From the NCBI GenBank assembly GCA_963711465.1, contig CAVQEG010000001.1, positions 186,001-250,000 on the forward strand: a stretch of DNA of 64,000 nucleotides, written 5' to 3'. Below, one piece after another: positions 18,008 to 26,223 of this stretch. Numbering within the stretch: position 1 is the stretch's first letter; the number at the start of each line of letters is the position of its first letter. The stretch comes from CAVQEG01 sp963711465 (GTDB taxonomy: Bacteria > Bacteroidota > Ignavibacteria > OLB7). Under the pieces are notes generated by a model that ran no database searches, was not told the DNA's origin, and saw nothing but the letters and a program-made list of their open reading frames with translations. Both the position numbers and the translations under genes were made by a program.

Positions 18008-18679
18008 ATGGCCTCAGGACCGCCAATGCGACCATTGGACTTTCAGCGTATCACACCGGACGAGTCCCTGCGTCGAGCCCGCGCGTTCGCGGCGGAACTC
18101 GGTCGTCGCCGGAGCGTGCGTCACTTCGCGCCCGATGCGGTCGCGCCCGAGATCATCAAAGCGATCGTCGGCGCGGCCGCCACGGCGCCGTCGGGAGCGA
18201 ACAAACAGCCCTGGCACTTCGTCGCGGTCGGCGACGCGTCGCTCAAGGCACAGATTCGTGAAGCCGCCGAACGCGAGGAGCGCCAGAGCTACGAGCACCG
18301 CATGCCCAGGGACTGGCTCGACGATCTTGCACCGCTCGGCACCGACTGGCATAAGGAGTTCCTCGAGGTCGCCCCATGGCTGATCGTGGTCTTCGCAGTC
18401 AGCTTCGAGCTGGGCGGCGACGGCGAGCGTCGCAAGCACTACTACGTCTCGGAGTCGGTCGGGATCGCCTGCGGGATGCTGCTGAGCGCCGCGCATCGCG
18501 CTGGACTCGCGACGCTGACCCACACCCCGAGTCCGATGAACTTCCTGGCGGAAATTCTCGAGCGACCGGAGAATGAACGGCCATACCTGCTGATTCCCGT
18601 CGGCTATCCCGCCGCGGATGCGCAGGTGCCGGACATCGAGCGCAAGTCGCTCGACGAGGTGCTCCAGTGGCGGGCGTGA
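18008..18679 (+). CDS. Iodotyrosine-deiodinase-like flavoprotein (nitroreductase superfamily)
   Basis: 223 residues from ATG 18008 (a GTG at 17999 is also in frame). It is an FMN-dependent nitroreductase-fold enzyme. RRRSVRHF and the block TAPSGANKQPWHFV are the FMN-binding segments. Unlike ordinary nitroreductases it carries the lid of iodotyrosine deiodinases: in that family a Glu, a Tyr four residues later, and a Lys clamp the amino-acid end of the halotyrosine. Here these are E91, Y95 and K116 (EERQSYEHRM and TDWHKEF). The C-terminal half (HYYVSESVGIACGMLL, THTPSPMNFLAEILERPENE) also fits that family. Known bacterial members remove iodine from iodotyrosine using reduced FMN. The substrate in this organism is unknown. 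Confidence 0.8.
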   Translation: MASGPPMRPLDFQRITPDESLRRARAFAAELGRRRSVRHFAPDAVAPEIIKAIVGAAATAPSGANKQPWHFVAVGDASLKAQIREAAEREERQSYEHRMPRDWLDDLAPLGTDWHKEFLEVAPWLIVVFAVSFELGGDGERRKHYYVSESVGIACGMLLSAAHRAGLATLTHTPSPMNFLAEILERPENERPYLLIPVGYPAADAQVPDIERKSLDEVLQWRA

Positions 18680-18716
18680 CCCGCGAAAACCCACCGCTCG
18701 GTTCCCTACTTCCCGA

Positions 18717-18748
18717 TTGACACAGTCTCAATGGGGCTCGTATATTTG
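18717..18748 (+). promoter_or_regulatory. Promoter of secD-secF
   Basis: TTG at 18717-18719, 21 bases, TATATTTG at 18741-18748. This is the best match in the window to the full Bacteroidota promoter. It lies about 97 bases before the GTG start of secD. Confidence 0.75.
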
Positions 18749-18844
18749 TCGTCTTTCCGATATCACTCGGTAGGGTATCCCACATCCGCACGCCTCTCCA
18801 GGTCCCTGCCCAGAATCCGTACGCTGTAACTCCGGAGATAGATC

Positions 18845-20929
18845 GTGAACGTTCGCACCCGACTCATTCTGATCGGACTTTCAATCGTCGCGGCACTGTT
18901 CTTCCTGTGGCCGACCTACCGGTACTTCACACTCGACCGGACGTTGTCGCAGCAGAGGACCGAGCAGGACTCGACCGCATGGCTGAAGGCACATCCGGAG
19001 TACATGGATGCCAAGAAGGCCAACCGGCTGAAGCTCGGTCTGGACCTGCAGGGCGGCATCTACATCACGATGGAAGTCGACATTCCGGCGCTCCTGTACG
19101 AATCGGCACAGCGCGACGCTGTCGACGACATTTTCGAGAAGGTGATTCAGGCGACGCGGGACGAGGCCATCCGCTCCGAGGAACCGGTGATCGACATCTT
19201 CCTGCGCCATTTCGATGAGATCGCCCGTCCCGCCGGCCGCACGCTCCTGTACTACTACGATCTCGGAGCGATGCAGGAGGTGACCGACCAGGCGATCATC
19301 CGGAAGCTCCGCTCCAACGTCACCGATGCCGTCGATCAGGCGGAAGAGGTCATCCGCCAGCGCATCGACAAGTACGGCGTCTCCGAGGTTTCCATCCAGA
19401 AGGTCGGAGGTCGCCGCATCGTGCTCGAGCTGCCGGGCGTGACCAACGAGAAGGAGGTCCGAAGTCTGCTGCAGACCACCGCGCGCCTCGAGTTCAAGCT
19501 CGTCAAGAACGACGCCGAAGCCGCAAAGCTCTTCCGCCGAATCGACGATCTGCTGGCGCAGCGACCCGACTCGCTCAACGCCGCGACGGGCGACACGACG
19601 ACGCCGAACACTGCCACCACCGGCGCCGACACCTCGGGCAGCACGGTGGCCTCGACCGACACCACCGGCGGTGCGGACACCAGCGGAGGCGTGGCATCGA
19701 CCGACACTGCGGGCAAGGATACGAGCAACCCGTACGCCGGTCTCTCGCAGGACGAACAGCAGAAGAAGTACCTGGCCAACCATCCTTTCACGAAGTACAT
19801 CTACACGACGTGGAAGCAATCGGCCGATGCATCTCGTCCGCAGCAGATCGACTACGAGAAGAGCTTCCCCGAGGGCAACTACTACTTCAGCGCCACGAAA
19901 GCATCGATCGATTCGATCAAGGCAATCCTGGCCATGCCGGAGATCAAGGCGCTGATCCCGGACGATAGGATCGTCGCGTTCACCGCGCAGCCGGAGTACA
20001 CGCCGAAGGATGGGCCACCGATCTATGGCGTCTACGTGCTGACGCGCGATCCGGAGCTGACCGGTGACGTCGTAACCGACGCTGCCCCGGACTTCGATCC
20101 TCAGACGGGCGAGCGCATGGTGCGGATGTTCATGAACGCCGAGGGCGCCGACCAGTGGGCGAACATCACGGGCGAGAATCTGAAGAAGCGCGTGGCGATC
20201 GTGCTCGACTCACTGGTGTATTCGGCCCCGGTGGTCCAGAGCCGTATCGCCGGCGGCGTCTCGAGCATCACCGGAATGAACGGACCCGACGAGGCGAATC
20301 TGCTCGCGGTGGTGCTCAAGGCCGGCGCGCTGAAGGCACCGATCAAGATCATCGAGGAGCGCATCATCGGTCCGTCGCTCGGTGCCGACTCGATCCGTCA
20401 GGGCGTGCAGGCGCTCATCGGCGCTGCAATTCTCGTCGTCCTCTTCATGATGTTCTACTACAGTTTCGGTGGTGTGATCGCTGATTTGGCGGTGCTGCTG
20501 AACCTCTTCCTCGTGCTTGCGGTGCTATCCGGATTCAACGCCACGCTCACGCTTCCGGGCATCGCCGGACTGGTGCTCACCATCGGTATGGCCGTCGACG
20601 GCAACATTCTGATTTTCGAGCGCATCCGTGAAGAGCTTGCCGCAGGCAAGGCGCTCAAACGGGCGGTGGAGCTCGGTTACGAGAAGGCATTCGCGGCGAT
20701 CATCGATTCGAACGTGACCACGTTCATCACCGGCGCGATCCTCTACATCTTCGGCTCGGGTCCGATCCGCGGATTCGCCATCACCCTGATGATCGGTATC
20801 GTCATGACCGTCTTCACGTCGGTCTACGTCACGCACACGGTCTATCTGATTCAGCTGCAGCGTGGTACCGGCTCGATGAACTTCGGTCAGCCGAAGCGGC
20901 GTCGTGAGGAGGAGCCGGCGACGGTCTGA
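18845..20929 (+). CDS. secD: Protein translocase subunit SecD
   Basis: 694 residues with GTG start, preceded by GGAG. SecD with SecF forms the membrane complex that uses the proton gradient to pull proteins across the inner membrane. One N-terminal helix (LILIGLSIVAALFFLWP) is followed by the LGLDLQGG motif, the periplasmic P1 head with RIVLELPGV, and five C-terminal membrane helices from about residue 520 (ALIGAAILVVLFMMFYY, GIAGLVLTIGMAVDGNILIF). Between about residues 240 and 295 there is a Thr/Ser/Asp/Gly-rich insertion, apparently disordered, that accounts for the length above the usual 500-620. SecF follows 96 bases downstream as a separate gene. Confidence 0.96.
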   Translation: MNVRTRLILIGLSIVAALFFLWPTYRYFTLDRTLSQQRTEQDSTAWLKAHPEYMDAKKANRLKLGLDLQGGIYITMEVDIPALLYESAQRDAVDDIFEKVIQATRDEAIRSEEPVIDIFLRHFDEIARPAGRTLLYYYDLGAMQEVTDQAIIRKLRSNVTDAVDQAEEVIRQRIDKYGVSEVSIQKVGGRRIVLELPGVTNEKEVRSLLQTTARLEFKLVKNDAEAAKLFRRIDDLLAQRPDSLNAATGDTTTPNTATTGADTSGSTVASTDTTGGADTSGGVASTDTAGKDTSNPYAGLSQDEQQKKYLANHPFTKYIYTTWKQSADASRPQQIDYEKSFPEGNYYFSATKASIDSIKAILAMPEIKALIPDDRIVAFTAQPEYTPKDGPPIYGVYVLTRDPELTGDVVTDAAPDFDPQTGERMVRMFMNAEGADQWANITGENLKKRVAIVLDSLVYSAPVVQSRIAGGVSSITGMNGPDEANLLAVVLKAGALKAPIKIIEERIIGPSLGADSIRQGVQALIGAAILVVLFMMFYYSFGGVIADLAVLLNLFLVLAVLSGFNATLTLPGIAGLVLTIGMAVDGNILIFERIREELAAGKALKRAVELGYEKAFAAIIDSNVTTFITGAILYIFGSGPIRGFAITLMIGIVMTVFTSVYVTHTVYLIQLQRGTGSMNFGQPKRRREEEPATV

Positions 20930-21025
20930 GGCCGTCGCGGGGTTGATCCAACGAAGCATTCCCACATCCATCCCGGCGTCTGTCGCGAGCATCGGCGCCG
21001 CTCAACTCCCTGACAGGGATCAGCA

Positions 21026-22033
21026 ATGCAGTTTTTTCACGACACCCACATAGACTTCGTCGGCAAGCGCAAGTACTTCTACTTCGTGTCCCTTGCGATC
21101 ACCGTCGCCGGAATCCTGGTGGCGCTCGTTCACGGCGTCGAGTACGGCATCGACTTCGCTGGCGGCATCGAGACAGCCTTCGAATTCAAGACGCCGATCT
21201 CGACGGGCGACATCCGCAAGGCGGTCGACGCAGCGGGATTCGAGGGTGCGGAGATCAAGTCGTACGGTGCGCCGAACCAGACGCTGATCCGGATCAAGAA
21301 TCCCGAGAAGGGAGAGGGCGCCTCCACGGAGGTCAGCAACCGGTTGCAACAGACGCTCATCACGGCATTTCCGAACAACACGGTGCAGCTGCTGCAGGTC
21401 AACAACGTCGGTCCGAAGATCGGCGCGGAACTGCGACTGCAGGCGCTCTACGCCGTGCTCGTGTCGATCCTCGCCATCCTCATCTACGTTACCGTCCGGT
21501 TCGAATTCGTCTTCGGCCTCGGTGCGATCATCGCACTGGTGCACGACGTGCTCGTCGCGTTTGCCTTCGCGGTGATCTGCAACGGAATGTTCGGACTGAA
21601 TCTGGAGATGAATCAGGGCATCCTCGCCGCCTTCCTGACCGTCGTCGGATTCTCCATCAACGACACGGTGATCATCTTCGACAGAATCCGGGAGAACCGG
21701 ACGCTGCATCGGGGTGAGAACCTGATGATGCTCATCAACCGGTCGATCAACGAGACATTGCCGCGGACGGTGAACACATCGCTGACGGTGGCGCTGGTGC
21801 TGGTGATTCTGCTCGCCTTCTCGGGTGAGACGCTCGAGGGCTTCGCCTTCACCATGCTCATCGGCATCATCACCGGTACGTATTCTTCGATCTACATCGC
21901 CAGCGCGTTCGTCATCGACACGCTCATCAAGCGTGGCAAGCTCGATCCGCACGCCGAGCGCGACTTCGTCGACCAGCACGCGCGCATCACCGAGGAGCGC
22001 AAGGCGCGCAAGAGCGTTCCGGCCGGCGCGTAG
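21026..22033 (+). CDS. secF: Protein translocase subunit SecF
   Basis: 335 residues. N-terminal helix (FVSLAITVAGILVALVHGV), then the SecF motif YGIDFAGGIETAFEF, a short periplasmic domain, and five membrane helices with AAFLTVVGFSINDTVIIFDR and the conserved R-E-N-R loop. AGGGA-like Shine-Dalgarno precedes the ATG. It shares a transcript with secD. In most Bacteroidota SecD and SecF are one fused protein, so the split form is a useful lineage marker. Confidence 0.96.
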   Translation: MQFFHDTHIDFVGKRKYFYFVSLAITVAGILVALVHGVEYGIDFAGGIETAFEFKTPISTGDIRKAVDAAGFEGAEIKSYGAPNQTLIRIKNPEKGEGASTEVSNRLQQTLITAFPNNTVQLLQVNNVGPKIGAELRLQALYAVLVSILAILIYVTVRFEFVFGLGAIIALVHDVLVAFAFAVICNGMFGLNLEMNQGILAAFLTVVGFSINDTVIIFDRIRENRTLHRGENLMMLINRSINETLPRTVNTSLTVALVLVILLAFSGETLEGFAFTMLIGIITGTYSSIYIASAFVIDTLIKRGKLDPHAERDFVDQHARITEERKARKSVPAGA

Positions 22034-22141
22034 TCGGGCGAAGCTCACAGCCGGATCGCTCCGGTCGAACTCCGTTCGATCCGCAGGCGTGCGAGGTCCG
22101 GCAGTCCGGCCGAGTCAGTTTCCACATTGATTCCCGTCACC

Positions 22142-22483
22142 ATGATCTTCACGATTGAACGTTCCGATCCGGCGGTGATCGCACTGGCCGGCGAGGTGCT
22201 CGGCGGTCCCGATGCGCTGGAATTCACGCAGGCCATCAGCGAGATCGTGCGCGAGGGGACCAGTCGGCTGATCGTGGATATGACCGACGTGCCGATCGTT
22301 AATAGTTCCGGTCTTGGCATGCTCGTCAACGCGTCCACGTCACTGCGGAGCGCAGGAGGACGTCTGGCCGTCAGCGGGGCCAATGCGAAGATCCGCAGTC
22401 TGCTGAAGATGACGCGGCTGGACACGGTCTTCCCGAGCTTCGACACCCGCGAGGAGGCAGCAGCCTCTCTGCGGCAGGACTGA
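22142..22483 (+). CDS. STAS-domain anti-sigma factor antagonist
   Basis: 113 residues from ATG 22142 (an in-frame TTG at 22127 is less likely). A single STAS domain of the SpoIIAA/RsbV type: the segment DMTDVPIVNSSGLGMLVNAS holds the Ser (S55 or S56) that a partner kinase phosphorylates. Proteins of this family bind an anti-sigma or switch kinase in the unphosphorylated state. No kinase, phosphatase or matching sigma gene lies next to it. The two sigma-70 genes of the window are 12 kb away and not of the SigB type. Partners must be elsewhere. Confidence 0.85.
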   Translation: MIFTIERSDPAVIALAGEVLGGPDALEFTQAISEIVREGTSRLIVDMTDVPIVNSSGLGMLVNASTSLRSAGGRLAVSGANAKIRSLLKMTRLDTVFPSFDTREEAAASLRQD

Positions 22484-22513
22484 GCCGCGACCCGCAGTGG
22501 TCCATCGTTTCCG

Positions 22514-22562
22514 ACGCTCACGACGCACCCCCTTTCCCGCGGGGCGGCATCGGAGCGTTTTT
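22514..22562 (+). terminator. Possible terminator after the STAS gene
   Basis: ACGCTC (22514-22519) pairs with GAGCGT (22553-22558), with an inner CCCC/GGGG, followed by TTTTT. Internal loops make it weaker than the tmk terminator. Confidence 0.4.
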
Positions 22563-22663
22563 CGTGTTGTCCGAACCTGAATTCCGACCGTCGTCTGGCT
22601 GCCACGTGGCATGCCGGCGGTCGCGTTTCGATCCTGGAAGTAACCGCAGGAGGCCCGAGTGCA

Positions 22664-23938
22664 ATGAGCGTACACGTGATCGTCGGTGCCCAGTGGGGCG
22701 ATGAGGGAAAGGGAAAGGCGGTCGATATGCTCGCCGAACAGAGCGACATCGTCGCCCGCTACCAGGGCGGCGCCAACGCGGGCCACACGATCGTCGCCAA
22801 CGGACGCAAGTACGTGCTGCACCTGATTCCCTCCGGCATTCTGCACGAACACGTGACGTGTGTCATCGGTAACGGCGTGGTTATCGATCCGACGGCGCTG
22901 ATGCAGGAGATCGAGCTTCTGGAGTCCTCCGGTGTCTCGATCGAGGGCCGGCTGAAGATCAGCCACAAGGCCCACCTGATCATGCCATACCACAAGCTGC
23001 TCGACGAACTGCAGGAGTCCGACCAGAAGATCGGTACCACCGGTCGCGGCATCGGACCGGCCTACATCGACAAGTACAGTCGCAGTGGCATCCGCATCGT
23101 CGACCTGCTCGATCGCGATCATCTGGCCGACAAGCTCCGCGTCAGCATCGAGCAGAAGAACCAGTGGTTCCGCAAGGTGTACGACGCGCCCGAACTCGAC
23201 GTGGAGAAGACCGTGAGTGAGTACGTGGAATTCGATCGGCGCATCGATGCCTTCGTCACCGACACCACGTCGTTCCTCAACGAGGCCTGGCGCCGCGGCG
23301 ATCGGCTGCTCGTCGAGGGCGCCCAGGGCGCACTGCTCGACATCGATCACGGCACCTATCCGTTCGTCACCAGTTCCTCACCGACATCCGGCGGGGCATG
23401 CACCGGACTCGGAATTCCGCCGACGGCCGTGACGAAGGTGACGGGGATCGTCAAGGCGTACTCGACGCGTGTCGGCAACGGACCGTTTCCCACCGAACTG
23501 CTGGACGTGACCGGCGACCGGCTCCGCGAGGCAGGGGCGGAATTCGGAGCCACCACTGGTCGGCCACGACGCTGCGGCTGGCTCGATCTCTTCGCCCTGC
23601 GCTACTCGGCGATGGTCAACGGCATTACCGAAATCATCCTCACGAAGCTCGATGTGCTCAACGGCTTCGAGCAGCTGCAGGTTTGTACCGGCTATGAAGT
23701 CGATGGACGGGCGGTGCGGCATTTCCCGAGCGACTGCGCCACGCTCGAACGCGTGCAGCCGGTGTACCGGACGCTCGACGGTTGGAACAGGGATCTGGCC
23801 GACGTACGCTCATTCGAACAGCTCCCAGCCGAAACGAAGGAGTACATCAGGACGATCGAGGAGTACGTCGGCGCGCGCGTGAGTATGCTCAGCATCGGAC
23901 CCGGCAGAGAGGAGGTGATCGCCAAACGAGCGGCCTAG
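22664..23938 (+). CDS. purA: Adenylosuccinate synthetase
   Basis: This 424-residue enzyme joins IMP and aspartate using GTP, the first committed step to AMP. The N-terminus VIVGAQWGDEGKGKAVDML holds the GDEGKGK loop; NAGHTIV and the GTP-specificity/active-site blocks (QGALLDIDHGTYPFVTSS, TGIVKAYSTRVGNGPFPTE, TGRPRRCGWLDLF) are intact. Length is normal. It stands alone and converges with the PBP2 gene, with a hairpin in the 31-base gap. Confidence 0.97.
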   Translation: MSVHVIVGAQWGDEGKGKAVDMLAEQSDIVARYQGGANAGHTIVANGRKYVLHLIPSGILHEHVTCVIGNGVVIDPTALMQEIELLESSGVSIEGRLKISHKAHLIMPYHKLLDELQESDQKIGTTGRGIGPAYIDKYSRSGIRIVDLLDRDHLADKLRVSIEQKNQWFRKVYDAPELDVEKTVSEYVEFDRRIDAFVTDTTSFLNEAWRRGDRLLVEGAQGALLDIDHGTYPFVTSSSPTSGGACTGLGIPPTAVTKVTGIVKAYSTRVGNGPFPTELLDVTGDRLREAGAEFGATTGRPRRCGWLDLFALRYSAMVNGITEIILTKLDVLNGFEQLQVCTGYEVDGRAVRHFPSDCATLERVQPVYRTLDGWNRDLADVRSFEQLPAETKEYIRTIEEYVGARVSMLSIGPGREEVIAKRAA

Positions 23939-23940
23939 CC

Positions 23941-23965
23941 CTTCGCCGCCGACCCACCGGCGAAG
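23941..23965. terminator. Hairpin between convergent purA and PBP2 genes
   Basis: A perfect 8-bp stem CTTCGCCG / CGGCGAAG with a 9-base loop fills the gap between the two stop codons. There is no T run on either side, but the position suggests a shared bidirectional terminator. Confidence 0.45.
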
Positions 23966-23969
23966 TCAG

Positions 23970-25940
23970 CTATCGCCGGGCGTCGCCCGGGTCGGTGGCG
24001 GCGATGTCCGGATGGTCGTTCCCGCCGTCGCGATCCTTGTCCGGATGCGGCGAGAACGGATCGGACGGACGCACGGTCTTGAGCGAGTCGGGGCGATCCG
24101 GTCCCTCGGGGATGTTCTGAACCGGCGGCAGCGATCCTGCGGCGACGGTATCCGGCAGCACGAACTGCGCATCCTCGGGTTCCTTGTGGCGGGTGAGGTA
24201 GAATCGAATCAGCTTCCGCGCAATCGGTGCGGAGGCGACACCACCGAATCCGGCATTCTCCACCAGCACGCAGAGCGCGATCTTCGGATGCTGATAGGGA
24301 GCGAACGCCACGAACCATGCGTGATCACGTTTTCCTCCCGGCGCCTGTGCCGTTCCGGTCTTACCCGCCACATCGATGCTGTCGATGCGCGCCATGCGAG
24401 CCGTGCCGCCCGGCACATTGACGACCTGGTACATCGCCAGCTGCACGATCTTCAGGATCTGCGGAGGAATGCCCAGCGTGTCCGACTCGTATTCGACGTC
24501 GTTGATCGTGCCCAGCCGCTTGTTCTTCACCTTGCTGACGACGTGCGGCTGATTCCAGATGCCGCCGTTGGCGATTGCGGCGGTGTAGGCGGCCAGCTGC
24601 AACGGATTGACCAGAAGTTCTCCCTGACCGATGCCGAGATTGGGCATCACGCCGTCGGAGTAGCCACCCGCCCGCATCTTCTTGTAGTACTCCTTGCTCG
24701 GCAGCAGCGTCCGCGCTTCGTCGACGTCCACGTGCAGCTTCTCACCGAAGTGGAACATGTGGGCGAACTTGTCATAGCGGTCGAGTCCCAGCTTCAGCGC
24801 AACCTGATAGAAGAAGACGTTGCACGAGACGTGGATCGCCTCACGGACGTTCACTGCGCCGTGCGCACCGTGACAGTGCCACGTGTGTCCGCCGAAGGTG
24901 AACGAACCGGGGCAGTAGAGGATGGTGTTGGTGTCGATCACGCCCGACATCAGTCCGGCGATGCCCATGAGCGGTTTCCAGGTGGAACCCGGGGGATAGA
25001 CCGCCTGGGTAGCGCGATTGAGCATCGGGTGGGCGGGATCGTCGAGCACGCTCTTGTAGTCGGCCCAGCTGGTGACGCCGCTGAAGATGCGCGGATCGTA
25101 GTCGGGAGCGCTTGCCATCGCGAGGATCTCCCCGGTGCTCGGTTCCAGGGCCACGACCGCACCCTGCTTTCCCTTCAGCAGTTGCTCGGCGTACTGCTGC
25201 AGCTGCGCATCGAGTCCGAGATAGAGGTCGAATCCGTTGTGCGGTTCCAGGTCGCGTCGTCCGCCGTCGTACTTGCCGACCCGGCGGCCACGGTTGTTCA
25301 CCAGCACGAGTTCGTATCCCTTCTCGCCGCGAAGCATGTCCTCGAAGGCCCGCTCGATGCCCTTCTGTCCGATTTCATCGCCGGGGCTGTAGTAGTCTCC
25401 GTAGTGCTGCAGCTGCGTCGGGCTGATCTCCTTGGTGTAGCCGAACAGATGGGCCGCACGAATGTCGGGCGGGTACATGCGTTTGGACTCCTCGACGACA
25501 TCGACGCCGGAGAGATCCATGTGGAATTCGTTGAGCATGGCCCACGCGCGACGATCGAGGTCCCGCCAGATCCGCGCCGGCGAGAAGTTGTTCATCTTGT
25601 AGCGCTCGATGCGCTTGTTGATCGTCGCGGTGTCGGTCTGAAGGATTCGAGCAAGCTCGACCTTGGTGTCGGCGGTCAGCTTGTTGGGCGTCACGTAGAG
25701 CGCGTAGGAGGGGACGTCGGCGACGACCACGTGACCGAAGCGGTCGTACATCGCGCCCCGCACCGGCTCGACGGGTATCTGCTTGATGCCCTGCGCCTCG
25801 GAACGGGAGCGGTACTCCGATCCCTCGATCAGCTGCAGCTGCACCAGGCGGCCGATGAACGCCAGTGCGATGAGCGAAATGATTGCCAGGAATATGTTGC
25901 GTCGCGTCGTCGACGCGAATTCGCTGTCGTCACCGATCAT
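23970..25940 (-). CDS. mrdA: Penicillin-binding protein 2 (peptidoglycan transpeptidase)
   Basis: 656 residues from ATG 25940 (MIGDDSEFASTTRRN). The frame extends to 26075, but that part is Cys/Pro/Arg-rich and overlaps the promoter. One N-terminal membrane helix (NIFLAIISLIALAFIGRLV), the PBP dimerisation domain (IPVEPVRGAMYDRFGHVV), then the transpeptidase: active Ser in YPPGSTWKPL, second motif SCN in VSCNVFFY, and third motif KTGT in AGKTGTAQ. These match PBP2, which makes side-wall peptidoglycan during elongation with RodA. No mreBCD or rodA gene is in the window; they may lie elsewhere. The C-terminal 60 residues are Asp/Pro-rich. Confidence 0.92.
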   Translation of the reverse strand: MIGDDSEFASTTRRNIFLAIISLIALAFIGRLVQLQLIEGSEYRSRSEAQGIKQIPVEPVRGAMYDRFGHVVVADVPSYALYVTPNKLTADTKVELARILQTDTATINKRIERYKMNNFSPARIWRDLDRRAWAMLNEFHMDLSGVDVVEESKRMYPPDIRAAHLFGYTKEISPTQLQHYGDYYSPGDEIGQKGIERAFEDMLRGEKGYELVLVNNRGRRVGKYDGGRRDLEPHNGFDLYLGLDAQLQQYAEQLLKGKQGAVVALEPSTGEILAMASAPDYDPRIFSGVTSWADYKSVLDDPAHPMLNRATQAVYPPGSTWKPLMGIAGLMSGVIDTNTILYCPGSFTFGGHTWHCHGAHGAVNVREAIHVSCNVFFYQVALKLGLDRYDKFAHMFHFGEKLHVDVDEARTLLPSKEYYKKMRAGGYSDGVMPNLGIGQGELLVNPLQLAAYTAAIANGGIWNQPHVVSKVKNKRLGTINDVEYESDTLGIPPQILKIVQLAMYQVVNVPGGTARMARIDSIDVAGKTGTAQAPGGKRDHAWFVAFAPYQHPKIALCVLVENAGFGGVASAPIARKLIRFYLTRHKEPEDAQFVLPDTVAAGSLPPVQNIPEGPDRPDSLKTVRPSDPFSPHPDKDRDGGNDHPDIAATDPGDARR

Positions 25941-26003
25941 GATGCTATGCGATACGTGGGTGTGGTCGGGTTCGCAGGAGTGCGGGCAGCTCCCGGACCG
26001 CCG

Positions 26004-26011
26004 GCAATATA
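26004..26011 (-). promoter_or_regulatory. -7 element TATATTGC of the PBP2 gene
   Basis: On the minus strand TCGTATATTGCCG, one base from TAnnTTTG, 64 bases before the PBP2 ATG. No TTG at the right distance upstream. Confidence 0.45.
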
Positions 26012-26132
26012 CGATCGCCGCCGCCCAGCCTGCCATCCGGCGCTCCGGTAGTGCAGACGGACCAGCCGGGGGCAATCGGTGGCGCGCCGGCTCGCGTTCA
26101 CGCGTTGCAACAACCGCGCGCGTCGCGGCCGG

Positions 26133-26163
26133 TTCCGCTCCCCCCGGTGATTTCGTAAGTTTG
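26133..26163 (+). promoter_or_regulatory. Promoter of sucD
   Basis: TTC at 26133-26135 (within GGTTCC), 20 bases, TAAGTTTG at 26156-26163, an exact -7 match, 60 bases before the sucD ATG. Confidence 0.6.
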
Positions 26164-26223
26164 CGGTCTTGTTGAATTCGACCGGCCCATTACCCAGCCA
26201 ACATCATAGTCGCAGCCAACACC

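Noticed and set aside
24012..26051. Long plus-strand frame (679 codons) opposite the PBP2 gene
   Set aside because: PBP2 on the minus strand has all three catalytic motifs; the plus frame is an Arg/His/Val shadow of its codon use.
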